Positions 21,081 to 29,178 of a stretch of DNA of 30,347 nucleotides are shown piece by piece. The notes beneath the pieces are model-generated. The model saw only the letters and a list, made by a program, of their open reading frames with translations. It ran no database searches and had not been told where the DNA came from. Origin of the DNA: a virus; the IMG/VR virus record IMGVR_UViG_3300027859_000058, positions 1 to 30,347 of that record. One strand, written 5' to 3'. How positions within the stretch are numbered: position 1 is the stretch's first letter; every line of letters starts with the position of its first letter. The translations under genes were made by a program, and so were the position numbers.

Positions 21081-21545
21081 TTATTTTTTGAACCTTTTAT
21101 GTACTGATAGACTTTTTGATAAATCTAACATTGCATTAGTTAGTTCAGGCTTATCGATTGTTTGTACATAATCCATTTGATTAATACCATACAACCTTCC
21201 ACTAGTTCCATTCATTTTCAAATCTGAAAACTCATCGGCATAGTATTCGTAAACTCTAATTTTATCTTCTGGTTTTTCTGGTATTCTTACCCAAAAGTTA
21301 TAATCAACACCATCTAATTTTTTGAATTGTGTTTTATCTATAAACAATCCTTGGTGTTTAAAATTTAATCTCATTGTTTTTACTTCGTAGATTTTCTCTA
21401 CTTTCTTTCCGTCAACCATTTCAGTAATGGTTCCGTCCTTAGTACTATCAAACCAATCGTCGGTTTTCTTAGCACCATGTATAATATCAGCAATTATTTT
21501 CTCGCCCATTGCTCCAAGGGTCACTGGTTTTTTATCTGTTGTCAT
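21081..21545 (-). CDS. Putative PD-(D/E)XK-fold protein
   Basis: In 154 residues, GAMGEKIIADII (11-22), DWFDSTKDGTI with an acidic residue, and KIYEVKTMRLN (ExK) occur in the order expected for a PD-(D/E)XK nuclease: helix, Asp strand, E-x-K strand. The rest is beta/alpha with QMDYVQTIDKPEL. The family is not recognised by name, and the nuclease call is based on motif order only. It overlaps the upstream DUF3310 gene by 14 bases and ends just before the gene 45 promoter. Confidence 0.55.
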   Translation of the reverse strand: MTTDKKPVTLGAMGEKIIADIIHGAKKTDDWFDSTKDGTITEMVDGKKVEKIYEVKTMRLNFKHQGLFIDKTQFKKLDGVDYNFWVRIPEKPEDKIRVYEYYADEFSDLKMNGTSGRLYGINQMDYVQTIDKPELTNAMLDLSKSLSVHKRFKK

Positions 21546-21813
21546 GTTCGTGTAAAGCTATAATAGAATAATGGAGTACTTTCATTAAGTCACGACGTGC
21601 ATCTTCTGGCGTCCCCTTTTTACCATACCTTTGCGCATACTTTAAAATGTTTCCAATTGCAAAACCTATACCATGACCGCAGTCAGATATAAATTCTGTA
21701 GATTGAAATTTGTTTTTAGAGTAGTGACCTTCATAGGTTTTATCAATATAGGTTTGGAGCTCTTTTATGAGAGCCCCTTCGCTAAACTTGTAATCTATTT
21801 TTTTATTAAACAT
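21532..21813 (-). CDS. DUF3310 family protein
   Basis: The 93-residue protein carries HYSKNKFQSTEFISDCGHGI, then GNILKYAQRYGKKGTPEDAR, DLMKVLHYSIIALHEH, the usual DUF3310 pattern (HY, GN..KY..R.G.K, D..K..HY). T7 gp1.7, which contains this domain, is a nucleotide kinase, so nucleotide metabolism is possible. The ATG overlaps the end of the CobS-like gene by eight bases, showing coupling. Confidence 0.78.
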   Translation of the reverse strand: MFNKKIDYKFSEGALIKELQTYIDKTYEGHYSKNKFQSTEFISDCGHGIGFAIGNILKYAQRYGKKGTPEDARRDLMKVLHYSIIALHEHDNR

Positions 21814-23005
21814 AATCTTCCATATCGTTTATGTCATCATTGACTTCATCTACTTCTGGTGTTTGTACAAGTGATGGGTCATTGTTTGTGACTTTATCAT
21901 ATAAATCTAAGAAAGCTGCTTTGGTATCTTCATCAAACCTTGAGATACATAAGTCAATTGCTTTATCGACTTTTCCAAAGATTGCATATGTTTGTACAAT
22001 ATGGCAAAGTCTTCTTGTTGAAATAACTTCATCTACACCATCATCGTAAAAAGTTTTTCTTATGATATCAGCCCATGTGACTAAGTTTTGAGCTAGCTCA
22101 TCAGCAGTAATATCACCTTTAGCATCAGATGGAATGTATTTATCCATGTGCTTAAGTACAATTTTCTTTTCAATATTAATTGATGCAAACTTTTGGTCAA
22201 CTGATACTGTAAATCTTTCAAGGAAAGCTTCATCAATTATAGAAGCTGCTGTAAATCTACCATCATCAGAACCTTTACCTTTTGTATTGGCTGTGGCTAT
22301 AACATTAAATCCATTAGCAGGCTCAATAACTTCTCCAGTCTTTTTAACAAGTACGGGTTTACCTTCAAGGATTCCTTGTAAGCACATAATTTTATTTGTA
22401 GCTCTATCGATTTCATCCAATAAAAGGATTGCGCCATTTTCCATAGCTTTAAGTACTGGCCCTTTGGCAAATACAGTTTCTCCATTAACAAGTCTAAATC
22501 CACCCAATAAGTCATCCTCATCAGTCTCAGGGTTTATTTGAACTCTAATGAATTCCTTACCAAGCTTTGCACAAGCTTGTTCAACCATGAAAGTTTTTCC
22601 ATTACCGGAAAGACCACTGATGTATGTTGGATAGAACATTCCAGACTTGACAATTTTTACTATGTCATGGTATGGACCCCAAGGTACGAATGTGTTATCA
22701 ACCTTAGCATATGTTTTTTCATCATTAACTACAGATTGAACCATTCTAGCTGCAGCTGTTGGAACAACTTCAACTTCGGTTTGTACATCATCCCTAAGTG
22801 GAATGATTAAACCAGCCAAATCGTATGTGCCGATTTTGACTCTATTTGATTTGTCAAAGATAGGACCGTAATCCTTTCCTTTGTATCCAAACGATAATCC
22901 AACATCAACAATTTGTTGTTTTCTGAATTGGGTTTGGTCAGGATATCTCGAAATGAGTTCCTTTAAGATTACCTCGGTTTGAGGTTGTATATTCACGTTT
23001 TTCAT
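21806..23005 (-). CDS. cobS-like: MoxR/CobS-type AAA+ ATPase
   Basis: The protein has 399 residues. The ATPase core starts near 125: GLSGNGKT (131-138, Walker A), INPETDEDDLLGGFRL, ILLLDEID (193-200, Walker B), NVIATANTKGKGSDDGRF (sensor 1 and MoxR insert) and DEAFLERF with an arginine finger. The N-terminal 120 residues are specific to phage members. MoxR ATPases work with VWA proteins, here the upstream gene at 23101-25311, to remodel or activate a target. Marine phage copies are often called CobS, yet cobalamin synthesis is doubtful without a CobN. AAGGAG lies eleven bases before the ATG. Confidence 0.9.
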   Translation of the reverse strand: MKNVNIQPQTEVILKELISRYPDQTQFRKQQIVDVGLSFGYKGKDYGPIFDKSNRVKIGTYDLAGLIIPLRDDVQTEVEVVPTAAARMVQSVVNDEKTYAKVDNTFVPWGPYHDIVKIVKSGMFYPTYISGLSGNGKTFMVEQACAKLGKEFIRVQINPETDEDDLLGGFRLVNGETVFAKGPVLKAMENGAILLLDEIDRATNKIMCLQGILEGKPVLVKKTGEVIEPANGFNVIATANTKGKGSDDGRFTAASIIDEAFLERFTVSVDQKFASINIEKKIVLKHMDKYIPSDAKGDITADELAQNLVTWADIIRKTFYDDGVDEVISTRRLCHIVQTYAIFGKVDKAIDLCISRFDEDTKAAFLDLYDKVTNNDPSLVQTPEVDEVNDDINDMEDYV

Positions 23006-23042
23006 AATATAATTAACTCCTTATTTTTATTATATACTATCT

Positions 23043-23071
23043 ATTATACACCGTTTTTCTGCAAATGTAAA
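23043..23071 (-). promoter_or_regulatory. Sigma70-type promoter for the CobS-like operon
   Basis: -35 TTTACA (23066-23071), 17 bases, TATAAT (23043-23048). CCGTTT/AAACGG arms, six bases each, enclose the -35 and most of the spacer, as at 25414-25442. Confidence 0.87.
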
Positions 23072-23100
23072 CGGTTTTTTCACTTTTTTTTCAATTATTT

Positions 23101-25311
23101 TTATGCTACTGCTCCACCAAAATTCTTTAATAATACTTTGTTTGTTTTACCAGACTTAGCAGCATTTTTAAATGATGAAGTAAGTTGCCCTTTAGTTGCA
23201 CCAATTTCTGGAGCAAATTCTGTTCCTTCTGTCTTTAATGTACCTATGCCACCTTTTAGCAAGTAGTAAGTATCATAACCATGAATGTCATTTTTAATAA
23301 TACATTTATTTTTTCTGTATTCTTTATTAGCTTCTTTTCTCCAATCGTTAGCTTCATCAGTATGGAATCCCCATTGACCACTTTCAACTTCATACATATC
23401 TTGTAGTTTGTTTTTCCATCCATAATGTCCATCAGATATAAAGAACCCTAGAGTATTTACTGCATAATTTTTAGAAAGATTTTGTAGAAGTGCTGTTGTA
23501 AGTCCTCTTCTACTTGAATTTCCTATAATTAATCTTCCATCAAGTTTAATACTCATTCCGGCATAATACTCTGTTCTCAATCTTTTGATATCAAGGGAAC
23601 TATCAATATAAGGTCTTGAACCATTTGCATCACCATCAGATATTACTACTAAATTCATTTTATCTACATTATGCTTTCTTTGAAAATCTTTTACAATTTG
23701 AGTTGTTGCAACAAGAGCTTCGTTTAATGGTGTTGAACCATAACCTTCTTGAGTAGCCATTATATATCTTTCATCACCTGTCCAATAATTACTGGTCTTT
23801 TCTTTTCTTACAAAACAATGATATATTGCTTCTTCAAAATCAGCTTTTTTCAAGGTTGATGATATAATTTGTGGCATCGATAATGTTTGATTATCTAACT
23901 CACCATCTATTTGTTTAAATTTAGCTTTATAATTTTCTGTAGTAAATCCATAGATATCAAAAGGAATATTTACTTTCCTACAAAATACTGCTAGGTGAAC
24001 TACTTGGTCAAGGACATCTCCCATACAACATGACATACTTCCTGAGTAATCAATTAAACCAATCATTCCATGATTTTTTGAATCAGCCAATCTTGTGACT
24101 CTTGAGAATATATCATCATCAGTTTTATATGCCCATAGTTTATTTACATTGATTGAACCAGTTCTAGCTGTTTGAGCTCTTGTCCATCTATAAGCTGCTT
24201 TTCTTAATTCAAATTCTTTGACTGCAAATCCAACATCTCTTTGAACTTTCTTATAGTACTCTTTAAAATCTTTTCTATATGATTCATAATCTTTATCATA
24301 CTCACCTAGAAGTTCTCTATATTTTGTTATATTTTCTTTTCTACTTTTGTCTAATGATTTATAGTCAATAATTATTTTTGATAATGTATCTTTAGAAAAT
24401 TGAGATGCTAAAGCTTTAGTTCTACTCTTGCCTTCATCTGAAAAATCTAATAAATCTCTCTCTTTTCTTCTAAAGTTTTCATCAGTATTAGATACATCTT
24501 CTTCCATAGAATGTGATGGTGGATTAGATGAATCCTCCTCCGGGGAAGGCGTATTCTCTTCGTCGCTTCTTGAGCTAGAATCATTGGTCTCTTTGCGATC
24601 GTCAGAGTCCTCGCTAACATCCTCAGATTTGGATTCAAAACTTTGTTGTTCTTGTTCATAATCATCATGGCCACTTTGTGATGGTCCATCTTGATTTTCT
24701 TCATTACCATTATTCTCATTATCCAAATCTAGGTCTGGCATTTGAGGTGGTTCTAATAATTCTGGAGTATTTTCTTTTGTGTATGCTAATATAGCTTTTA
24801 CAACTTCAATAACATCGGCAAATGTATCAGTTTTCATTGTTCTATTATATAGTTCCATCTCTTCATCGTTAAATGGAATATCAAGGTGTGTACCTACTTT
24901 TGCTTTTAGATTAACTTTATCTATAAGTTTCATATCATCAAAATCATGGTCATCACCAAAAAATCCATCTTCGAATAATTTAGCATATCCTCTTTGGAAA
25001 GGTCCTATTAAACCAACATATCTAGATTTTATTTTTCTTTCAATCCTAGCATCTTCTACAACATTAATATATGTACGAGGACATCCTTCCAATTTTTCTG
25101 GAGAATCATGCCATCCTTCAAATGGTGTTTCCAATGCATGGCCAACTTCATGACCTATTAATAAATCATTTACGTCTTTACCTTTGTCCGCCCATTGTGG
25201 AAGACCAAGGATTCTATTTTTAATATCAAACCATGCTGTTTCATAGTTTCCATGTTGAACTGTAATATTTTCAGTTGCTAAGAGTTTAGCTAATATAGAT
25301 TTTTGTGACAT
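23101..25311 (-). CDS. cobT-like: CobT-like VWA protein with N-terminal HExxH metallopeptidase motif
   Basis: The protein has 736 residues. Near the N-terminus LLIGHEVGHALETP (HExxH at 54-58) and NVVEDARIE (83-91, possible third zinc ligand Glu) suggest a gluzincin-type peptidase. Residues about 190-280 are an acidic Ser/Asp/Glu linker. A coiled helical part follows, then the VWA domain with the MIDAS motif DYSGSMS (421-427) and VVISDGDANGS. The C-terminus is unique. It pairs with the MoxR-type ATPase downstream. Peptidase activity controlled by the ATPase on a host or phage substrate is my inference. The ribosome binding site lies in the end of the 22-residue ORF. Confidence 0.88.
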   Translation of the reverse strand: MSQKSILAKLLATENITVQHGNYETAWFDIKNRILGLPQWADKGKDVNDLLIGHEVGHALETPFEGWHDSPEKLEGCPRTYINVVEDARIERKIKSRYVGLIGPFQRGYAKLFEDGFFGDDHDFDDMKLIDKVNLKAKVGTHLDIPFNDEEMELYNRTMKTDTFADVIEVVKAILAYTKENTPELLEPPQMPDLDLDNENNGNEENQDGPSQSGHDDYEQEQQSFESKSEDVSEDSDDRKETNDSSSRSDEENTPSPEEDSSNPPSHSMEEDVSNTDENFRRKERDLLDFSDEGKSRTKALASQFSKDTLSKIIIDYKSLDKSRKENITKYRELLGEYDKDYESYRKDFKEYYKKVQRDVGFAVKEFELRKAAYRWTRAQTARTGSINVNKLWAYKTDDDIFSRVTRLADSKNHGMIGLIDYSGSMSCCMGDVLDQVVHLAVFCRKVNIPFDIYGFTTENYKAKFKQIDGELDNQTLSMPQIISSTLKKADFEEAIYHCFVRKEKTSNYWTGDERYIMATQEGYGSTPLNEALVATTQIVKDFQRKHNVDKMNLVVISDGDANGSRPYIDSSLDIKRLRTEYYAGMSIKLDGRLIIGNSSRRGLTTALLQNLSKNYAVNTLGFFISDGHYGWKNKLQDMYEVESGQWGFHTDEANDWRKEANKEYRKNKCIIKNDIHGYDTYYLLKGGIGTLKTEGTEFAPEIGATKGQLTSSFKNAAKSGKTNKVLLKNFGGAVA

Positions 25312-25312
25312 A

Positions 25313-25381
25313 TTAGTTTTCCCCCCATACTACCATGAGCGTTATTTGAATTGTTATGATTATGATTCCGATTATATCCAT
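25313..25381 (-). CDS. 22-residue hydrophobic leader-type peptide
   Basis: The frame encodes MDIIGIIIITIQITLMVVWG and two more residues. AAGGAG stands five bases before the ATG, the promoter at 25414-25442 is 33 bases upstream, and the stop is one base before the CobT-like ATG, whose ribosome binding site (GGGGGG) it contains. It could be a tiny membrane peptide or a leader whose translation controls the next gene. Confidence 0.55.
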   Translation of the reverse strand: MDIIGIIIITIQITLMVVWGEN

Positions 25382-25413
25382 TAAAACTCCTTACATTTTT
25401 AATTTATATATCT

Positions 25414-25442
25414 ATTATACACCGTTTTTGCGCAAATGTAAA
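25414..25442 (-). promoter_or_regulatory. Sigma70-type promoter for the CobT-like operon
   Basis: -35 TTTACA (25437-25442), 17 bases, TATAAT (25414-25419). It shares the CCGTTT/AAACGG arms with 23043-23071; the two differ by only a few bases from the upstream arm to the -10. Confidence 0.87.
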
Positions 25443-25452
25443 CGGTTTTTTT

Positions 25453-25510
25453 AAAAAAAAGTGAATTATTTTCACAATTCCATTACCTGCCGTACACGCG
25501 GGTAGGAATT
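25453..25510 (-). terminator. Two-hairpin terminator after gene 46
   Basis: The first hairpin (25476-25510) has AATTCC/GGAATT outer arms and an inner TACC/GGTA stem and overlaps the gene 46 stop. The second (25461-25475) is GTGAA/TTCAC with a five-base loop, followed by eight Ts on the minus strand. It separates 55-47-46 from the next promoter. Confidence 0.7.
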
Positions 25511-27224
25511 ATTTTATCTTAGAAAAGTTATTTTTCTTAAAAAACTCTATTTTTGATCTGAATTTATCTTGTAGAACATCACCTTTGTGTGATATAATAA
25601 ACACGTTAGTATCTTCTTCAAGAGTACCAAGTATCTTTGTTAAACAATCTACACCATCCACATCTAAACTTGAATCAAATGTTTCATCCAATACCAACAA
25701 ATTTGTTGATGCTGAATTTTTCATCTTGGCTATATGCCTCCAAGTAAATAGTAATGATAAATCGATTCTTTGTTTCTCACCTTCTGAAAAGGATGCATAG
25801 TTAAATGAATCTCTATGTCTTGACCTAATGGTCTCATTAAAGTTTTCATCTAAATGGAACGATACAAAGAAATCTAATATTTGTAAATAATGATTAATTA
25901 GTTTATTCATAACTGGTAAATACTGTTTGATTACTTTTGTTTTAATTCCAGTATCTTTTAACATTTCACCAATCACTTCATTATAAGTTCTTTCTTCTAC
26001 AAACTCTAATTTCTTCTCAGTAAGTTTATTTCTTTTCTTATTAAGACTTGTTTTTTCTCTTTTAGCCTTTGATACATCTCCAGTTTGACTCATTAATCCA
26101 TCAATCTCTTTTTGTATCTTAGTAATCTCACCCTGATGTACACCAATGGTATCATTATTTCTATTTATCTTTTCTTGTCTCTGACGAAGTTGATTTAATA
26201 AATTAGCATTCTCTACTTGTTCATTCTTTAATTGACCAATAGATTTCTTTAAATCAGCCTTTGCTACTTGTAGTTCATTTGCTTTGGACTTAATAGAAGT
26301 TTGTTTTTCTTCTTTTAAACTTTCATCTATCTCTTGGTCACATGTTGGACAGTTATCATTATCCTCATAGAATCTAGATTCCTTTACAAGGTCTCTTATT
26401 TTAGAATTAAAATTTAAATCATATCCTTCAAGGGTAGACATTTTCTTGGCTTGTTCTACTTGGTCCTTTTCACTACTCTTAAGTTGAACCATTAAACCTT
26501 CGCCAAGGTCTTTTGAATCTTCAAATAGTTTTGTTATTTCATCTTTATGAGAATTAATACTTTCTCTTTTCTTTTCTATTTGGTCATCGTTTAACTCTTG
26601 TAAATCTTTTATATATTTTTCAGATGCTGTGATTTTAGTTTTTGTAATATCTAATGTATGGTCTAAATCTACTAACTGTTCTCTAATTTTAATATTCCTT
26701 TCCTTTAATAGAATATTCATTTTAGTAAATATATTAATATCCAATAAATCTTCTATTACGTGTCTACGCGTCCATGCGGGTAATTGCATAAATGGAATAA
26801 AAGAACTACTACCTAATACAACCACCTGGTGAAATGATTTATGGTCAAGCTTTAGAATGTTTTGTTCAAGGAACTTTTGGTAATCCCTTACATTACTAGC
26901 TTGATTAATCATATTTCCATTTTGCCATATCTCAAATTTGTTAGGTTTAATACCTCTTACAATTTTAAAATCTACTTGGCCAATAGAAAATTCAATTTCA
27001 ACTAAAGAATCTTTACCATTAATTGAGTTAATTAACTGGCCTTTCTTTATATCTCTATGTGATTTACCAAACAAACCAAATGATAAGGCATCTAATAATG
27101 TAGATTTACCTGCACCATTTTGTCCTACGATTAATGTTGTTGGGGCTCTTTGTAAGTCGATTTCAATAGGGTCGTTCCCTGTTGACAGAAAATTCTGCCA
27201 TTTACATGATTTAAATGTTATCAT
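25509..27224 (-). CDS. 46: Recombination nuclease ATPase subunit gp46 (Rad50/SbcC-like)
   Basis: This SMC-like ATPase works with gp47 to resect double-strand ends for recombination-dependent replication. In 571 residues (T4: 560) Walker A is GQNGAGKST (34-42), long coiled-coil arms run about 170-290 and 300-400, the zinc hook is CPTC (292-295), the signature is FSEGEKQRIDLSL, and Walker B is LLVLDETFDSSLD, followed by VFIISHK. The start ATG overlaps the stop of the 55-residue ORF as ATGA. Confidence 0.96.
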   Translation of the reverse strand: MITFKSCKWQNFLSTGNDPIEIDLQRAPTTLIVGQNGAGKSTLLDALSFGLFGKSHRDIKKGQLINSINGKDSLVEIEFSIGQVDFKIVRGIKPNKFEIWQNGNMINQASNVRDYQKFLEQNILKLDHKSFHQVVVLGSSSFIPFMQLPAWTRRHVIEDLLDINIFTKMNILLKERNIKIREQLVDLDHTLDITKTKITASEKYIKDLQELNDDQIEKKRESINSHKDEITKLFEDSKDLGEGLMVQLKSSEKDQVEQAKKMSTLEGYDLNFNSKIRDLVKESRFYEDNDNCPTCDQEIDESLKEEKQTSIKSKANELQVAKADLKKSIGQLKNEQVENANLLNQLRQRQEKINRNNDTIGVHQGEITKIQKEIDGLMSQTGDVSKAKREKTSLNKKRNKLTEKKLEFVEERTYNEVIGEMLKDTGIKTKVIKQYLPVMNKLINHYLQILDFFVSFHLDENFNETIRSRHRDSFNYASFSEGEKQRIDLSLLFTWRHIAKMKNSASTNLLVLDETFDSSLDVDGVDCLTKILGTLEEDTNVFIISHKGDVLQDKFRSKIEFFKKNNFSKIK

Positions 27225-27388
27225 ACTATATATTTATCTCTATCCTTACTAGCTGTATATTTGGTACCAGTCTTACGACCATAGTAAGGTTTCTTTTCAA
27301 TTCCTTTTGTTCCTTCTCCGCTTAATACAAATAACATAATACAAAAAAGGCTAGATACAACTCCGAATGTTATTATTACTGCATCCAT
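27221..27388 (-). CDS. 55-residue protein coupled between 47 and 46
   Basis: The minus strand encodes an N-terminal hydrophobic segment (AVIITFGVVSSLFCIMLFVL) and a basic, Tyr-rich tail (KGIEKKPYYGRKTGTKYTAS). The ATG overlaps the gp47 stop (TAATG), and its stop overlaps the gp46 start (ATGA). GAGG lies about eight bases upstream within gp47. A small membrane-anchored protein is likely. T4 also has small ORFs between 47 and 46, but I cannot equate them. Confidence 0.72.
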   Translation of the reverse strand: MDAVIITFGVVSSLFCIMLFVLSGEGTKGIEKKPYYGRKTGTKYTASKDRDKYIV

Positions 27389-28449
27389 TATACTACCTCT
27401 AAATTCTGTGCTTCAGTGTATAGCTTTTTCAATTCAACTTTTAAATGTTCTTTATCTAAATCAGTTTCTACAGCTTCCACATAAGTATCTAATAACGAGG
27501 TTGTATCTTCGAGAGATATCTTATCATCTTCTACGCTCTCTCCAAGATATTCTTCAAAGCTTTCTGCTATTTTTAACTCATAAGTATCTACACTTTGTAG
27601 CCTATCAACAAACTTATCAAACATATATAAGTCATTTTTATTTATAACAATAAGTTTTATGAATTTTTGGCTGTATTGACTTACATCAACTTTGTCATAA
27701 TCTGTTTTTGTATCATCATATATTACCTTTTTAAACATAGTAATAGGATTTCTTATTGCTTCAATTTTTCTGGTATCAGTATCTAATATGTGGAAATACT
27801 TAGGGTCATCAACATCAGCCCAAGTAAATTCCATTTGAGAACCTAAATAATGTACGTTCCCTTTTGTAGATTTAGTATGGAAATGACCTGATAATACCAT
27901 TTCAAATCTATCAAATATTTCTGAATTCATACCATGAGGGTTTGTTTGTCCTGGCATCATATCAAATCCTTTGAGTTCTAAATGAGCACCAAGGATTGAG
28001 GCCTTACAATTTTTTGACCACTCAACATATTCTTGATAGTTAGAATTATTAATCCATGGAAGAACAGCTACTTTTAATCCATCATAATCTAATACTGTAG
28101 GTTTCATACAGATATTAACGTTGGTTGTGAAATAACCTAATAGTTCTTTTAAGCTACAAAGCTCATTTGTATTTTTAAAATAAACATCATGATTACCAGG
28201 AATGATATCCATAGAAATACCAGCATCACGCATTGGTTCTAAGAAATGATGTCTGTTTGCATTAAGTGCTTTAAAGTTAACAAATTTTCTATGCTCATAG
28301 TAATCACCTAAATGAAGTATTTGAGTTATACCATGTTCTTTTAAATATGGAAAGAATATTTCCCCATAGAATCTTTCATTATACTTTAGAAATATATCAC
28401 TACTATTCCTGACACCACAGTGAGTGTCGTTTAATATTGCTATTTTCAT
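27388..28449 (-). CDS. 47: Recombination endonuclease gp47 (Mre11/SbcD-like)
   Basis: This metallophosphoesterase nuclease partners with gp46. In 353 residues (T4: 339) the metal-binding motifs are LNDTHCGVRN (5-14), LHLGDYYEHR, PGNHDVYFKN, LGAHLELKG and LSGHFHTKS, all with the required Asp, His and Asn. The C-terminal 100 residues are the helical gp46-binding part. The ATG overlaps the end of gene 55 as ATGA-type coupling, and there is no separate promoter. Confidence 0.96.
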   Translation of the reverse strand: MKIAILNDTHCGVRNSSDIFLKYNERFYGEIFFPYLKEHGITQILHLGDYYEHRKFVNFKALNANRHHFLEPMRDAGISMDIIPGNHDVYFKNTNELCSLKELLGYFTTNVNICMKPTVLDYDGLKVAVLPWINNSNYQEYVEWSKNCKASILGAHLELKGFDMMPGQTNPHGMNSEIFDRFEMVLSGHFHTKSTKGNVHYLGSQMEFTWADVDDPKYFHILDTDTRKIEAIRNPITMFKKVIYDDTKTDYDKVDVSQYSQKFIKLIVINKNDLYMFDKFVDRLQSVDTYELKIAESFEEYLGESVEDDKISLEDTTSLLDTYVEAVETDLDKEHLKVELKKLYTEAQNLEVV

Positions 28450-29030
28450 TTAAAGAATAACTCCAGTTTTGCTTTATCTTTTGCTTTCTTTTTCTCTTCT
28501 TTTGCAAAGGTATTAATTGCTTGGTCTTTCTTTCTAACCTCACCAATTCTAGCTTTTAATGTATCAACATATGCCATTGTTTCTTGTGCAGTTTCACCAT
28601 CCATACCAGCTTGTACAAAATCGTCAATACCCATTTTCTCAATGAATTTAAACTTAATCTCTTGTTGTTTCTTTTCTTTCATTATTCTACGTATAAATGC
28701 ATAATAACATATTTGTGTAAAATAAGAAAAAGCGTTTGGTTTTCCTGTCCTTGTAGCAGTTTCTATATTATAATTACCAATAGCTCTTAAGCAATTTTCT
28801 ACAGCATCCATAACCATTTCTTCTCTATAAGTATATCTTACAAAGTTTGGTCTGTGGGATAATCCTTCTGAAATTTTTATAAAACATCGAGCGATGTAAT
28901 CTGTGACTTTTGGTACTTCTTTATTTTTTTCTCTTAAATCTCTGCATTCAACAGCATAGTCCATGACTGCTTCAGAGAATTCGCGATTGTTGACGTAATG
29001 AGCCTTTTCTTTAGGCTTTAATTTTGCCAT
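28446..29030 (-). CDS. 55: Late-promoter sigma factor gp55
   Basis: This small sigma70-family protein directs host RNA polymerase to TATAAATA late promoters. In 194 residues (T4: 185), YTYREEMVMDAVENCLRAIG and NYNIETATRTGKPNAFSYFT, then QICYYAFIRRIMKEKKQQE, correspond to region 2. A C-terminal basic tail ends LELFFK, resembling the gp55 clamp-binding tail. ATGGAGG precedes the ATG, and the promoter at 29053-29081 starts the operon with 47 and 46. Confidence 0.95.
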   Translation of the reverse strand: MAKLKPKEKAHYVNNREFSEAVMDYAVECRDLREKNKEVPKVTDYIARCFIKISEGLSHRPNFVRYTYREEMVMDAVENCLRAIGNYNIETATRTGKPNAFSYFTQICYYAFIRRIMKEKKQQEIKFKFIEKMGIDDFVQAGMDGETAQETMAYVDTLKARIGEVRKKDQAINTFAKEEKKKAKDKAKLELFFK

Positions 29031-29052
29031 AGGTTTTCCTCCATAATTATCT

Positions 29053-29081
29053 ATTATATCACATTTCTGCGTAAAAGTAAA
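29053..29081 (-). promoter_or_regulatory. Sigma70-type promoter for 55-47-46
   Basis: -35 TTTACT (29076-29081, one base off the usual), 17 bases, TATAAT (29053-29058), extended -10 TG. It stands back to back with the plus-strand promoter at 29116-29144, sharing the A/T-rich stretch between. Confidence 0.83.
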
Positions 29082-29115
29082 CTGTTATTTATTTAAAAAA
29101 AAATGAAAAAAACAG

Positions 29116-29144
29116 TGTACAAATCCTAGTTTTTATGATATAAT
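29116..29144 (+). promoter_or_regulatory. Sigma70-type promoter facing right, antisense to Sm-like and uvsW genes
   Basis: -35 TGTACA (29116-29121), 17 bases, TATAAT (29139-29144), TG one base before the -10, AACAG before the -35 and A-runs upstream, all as in the minus-strand family. Start expected near 29151. No plus-strand gene with a ribosome binding site follows; transcription would be antisense to 29179-30347. Confidence 0.75.
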
Positions 29145-29178
29145 AATATAGTACCCCAGGGAGGGAGAGTATACAAAA

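Noticed and set aside
22134-22541. Plus-strand open frame of 135 codons
   Set aside because: It lies wholly opposite the MoxR-type ATPase, whose Walker motifs are on the minus strand; no ribosome binding site or promoter. The same applies to the other long plus-strand frames, such as 1362-1667, 15526-15870 and 16519-16890.
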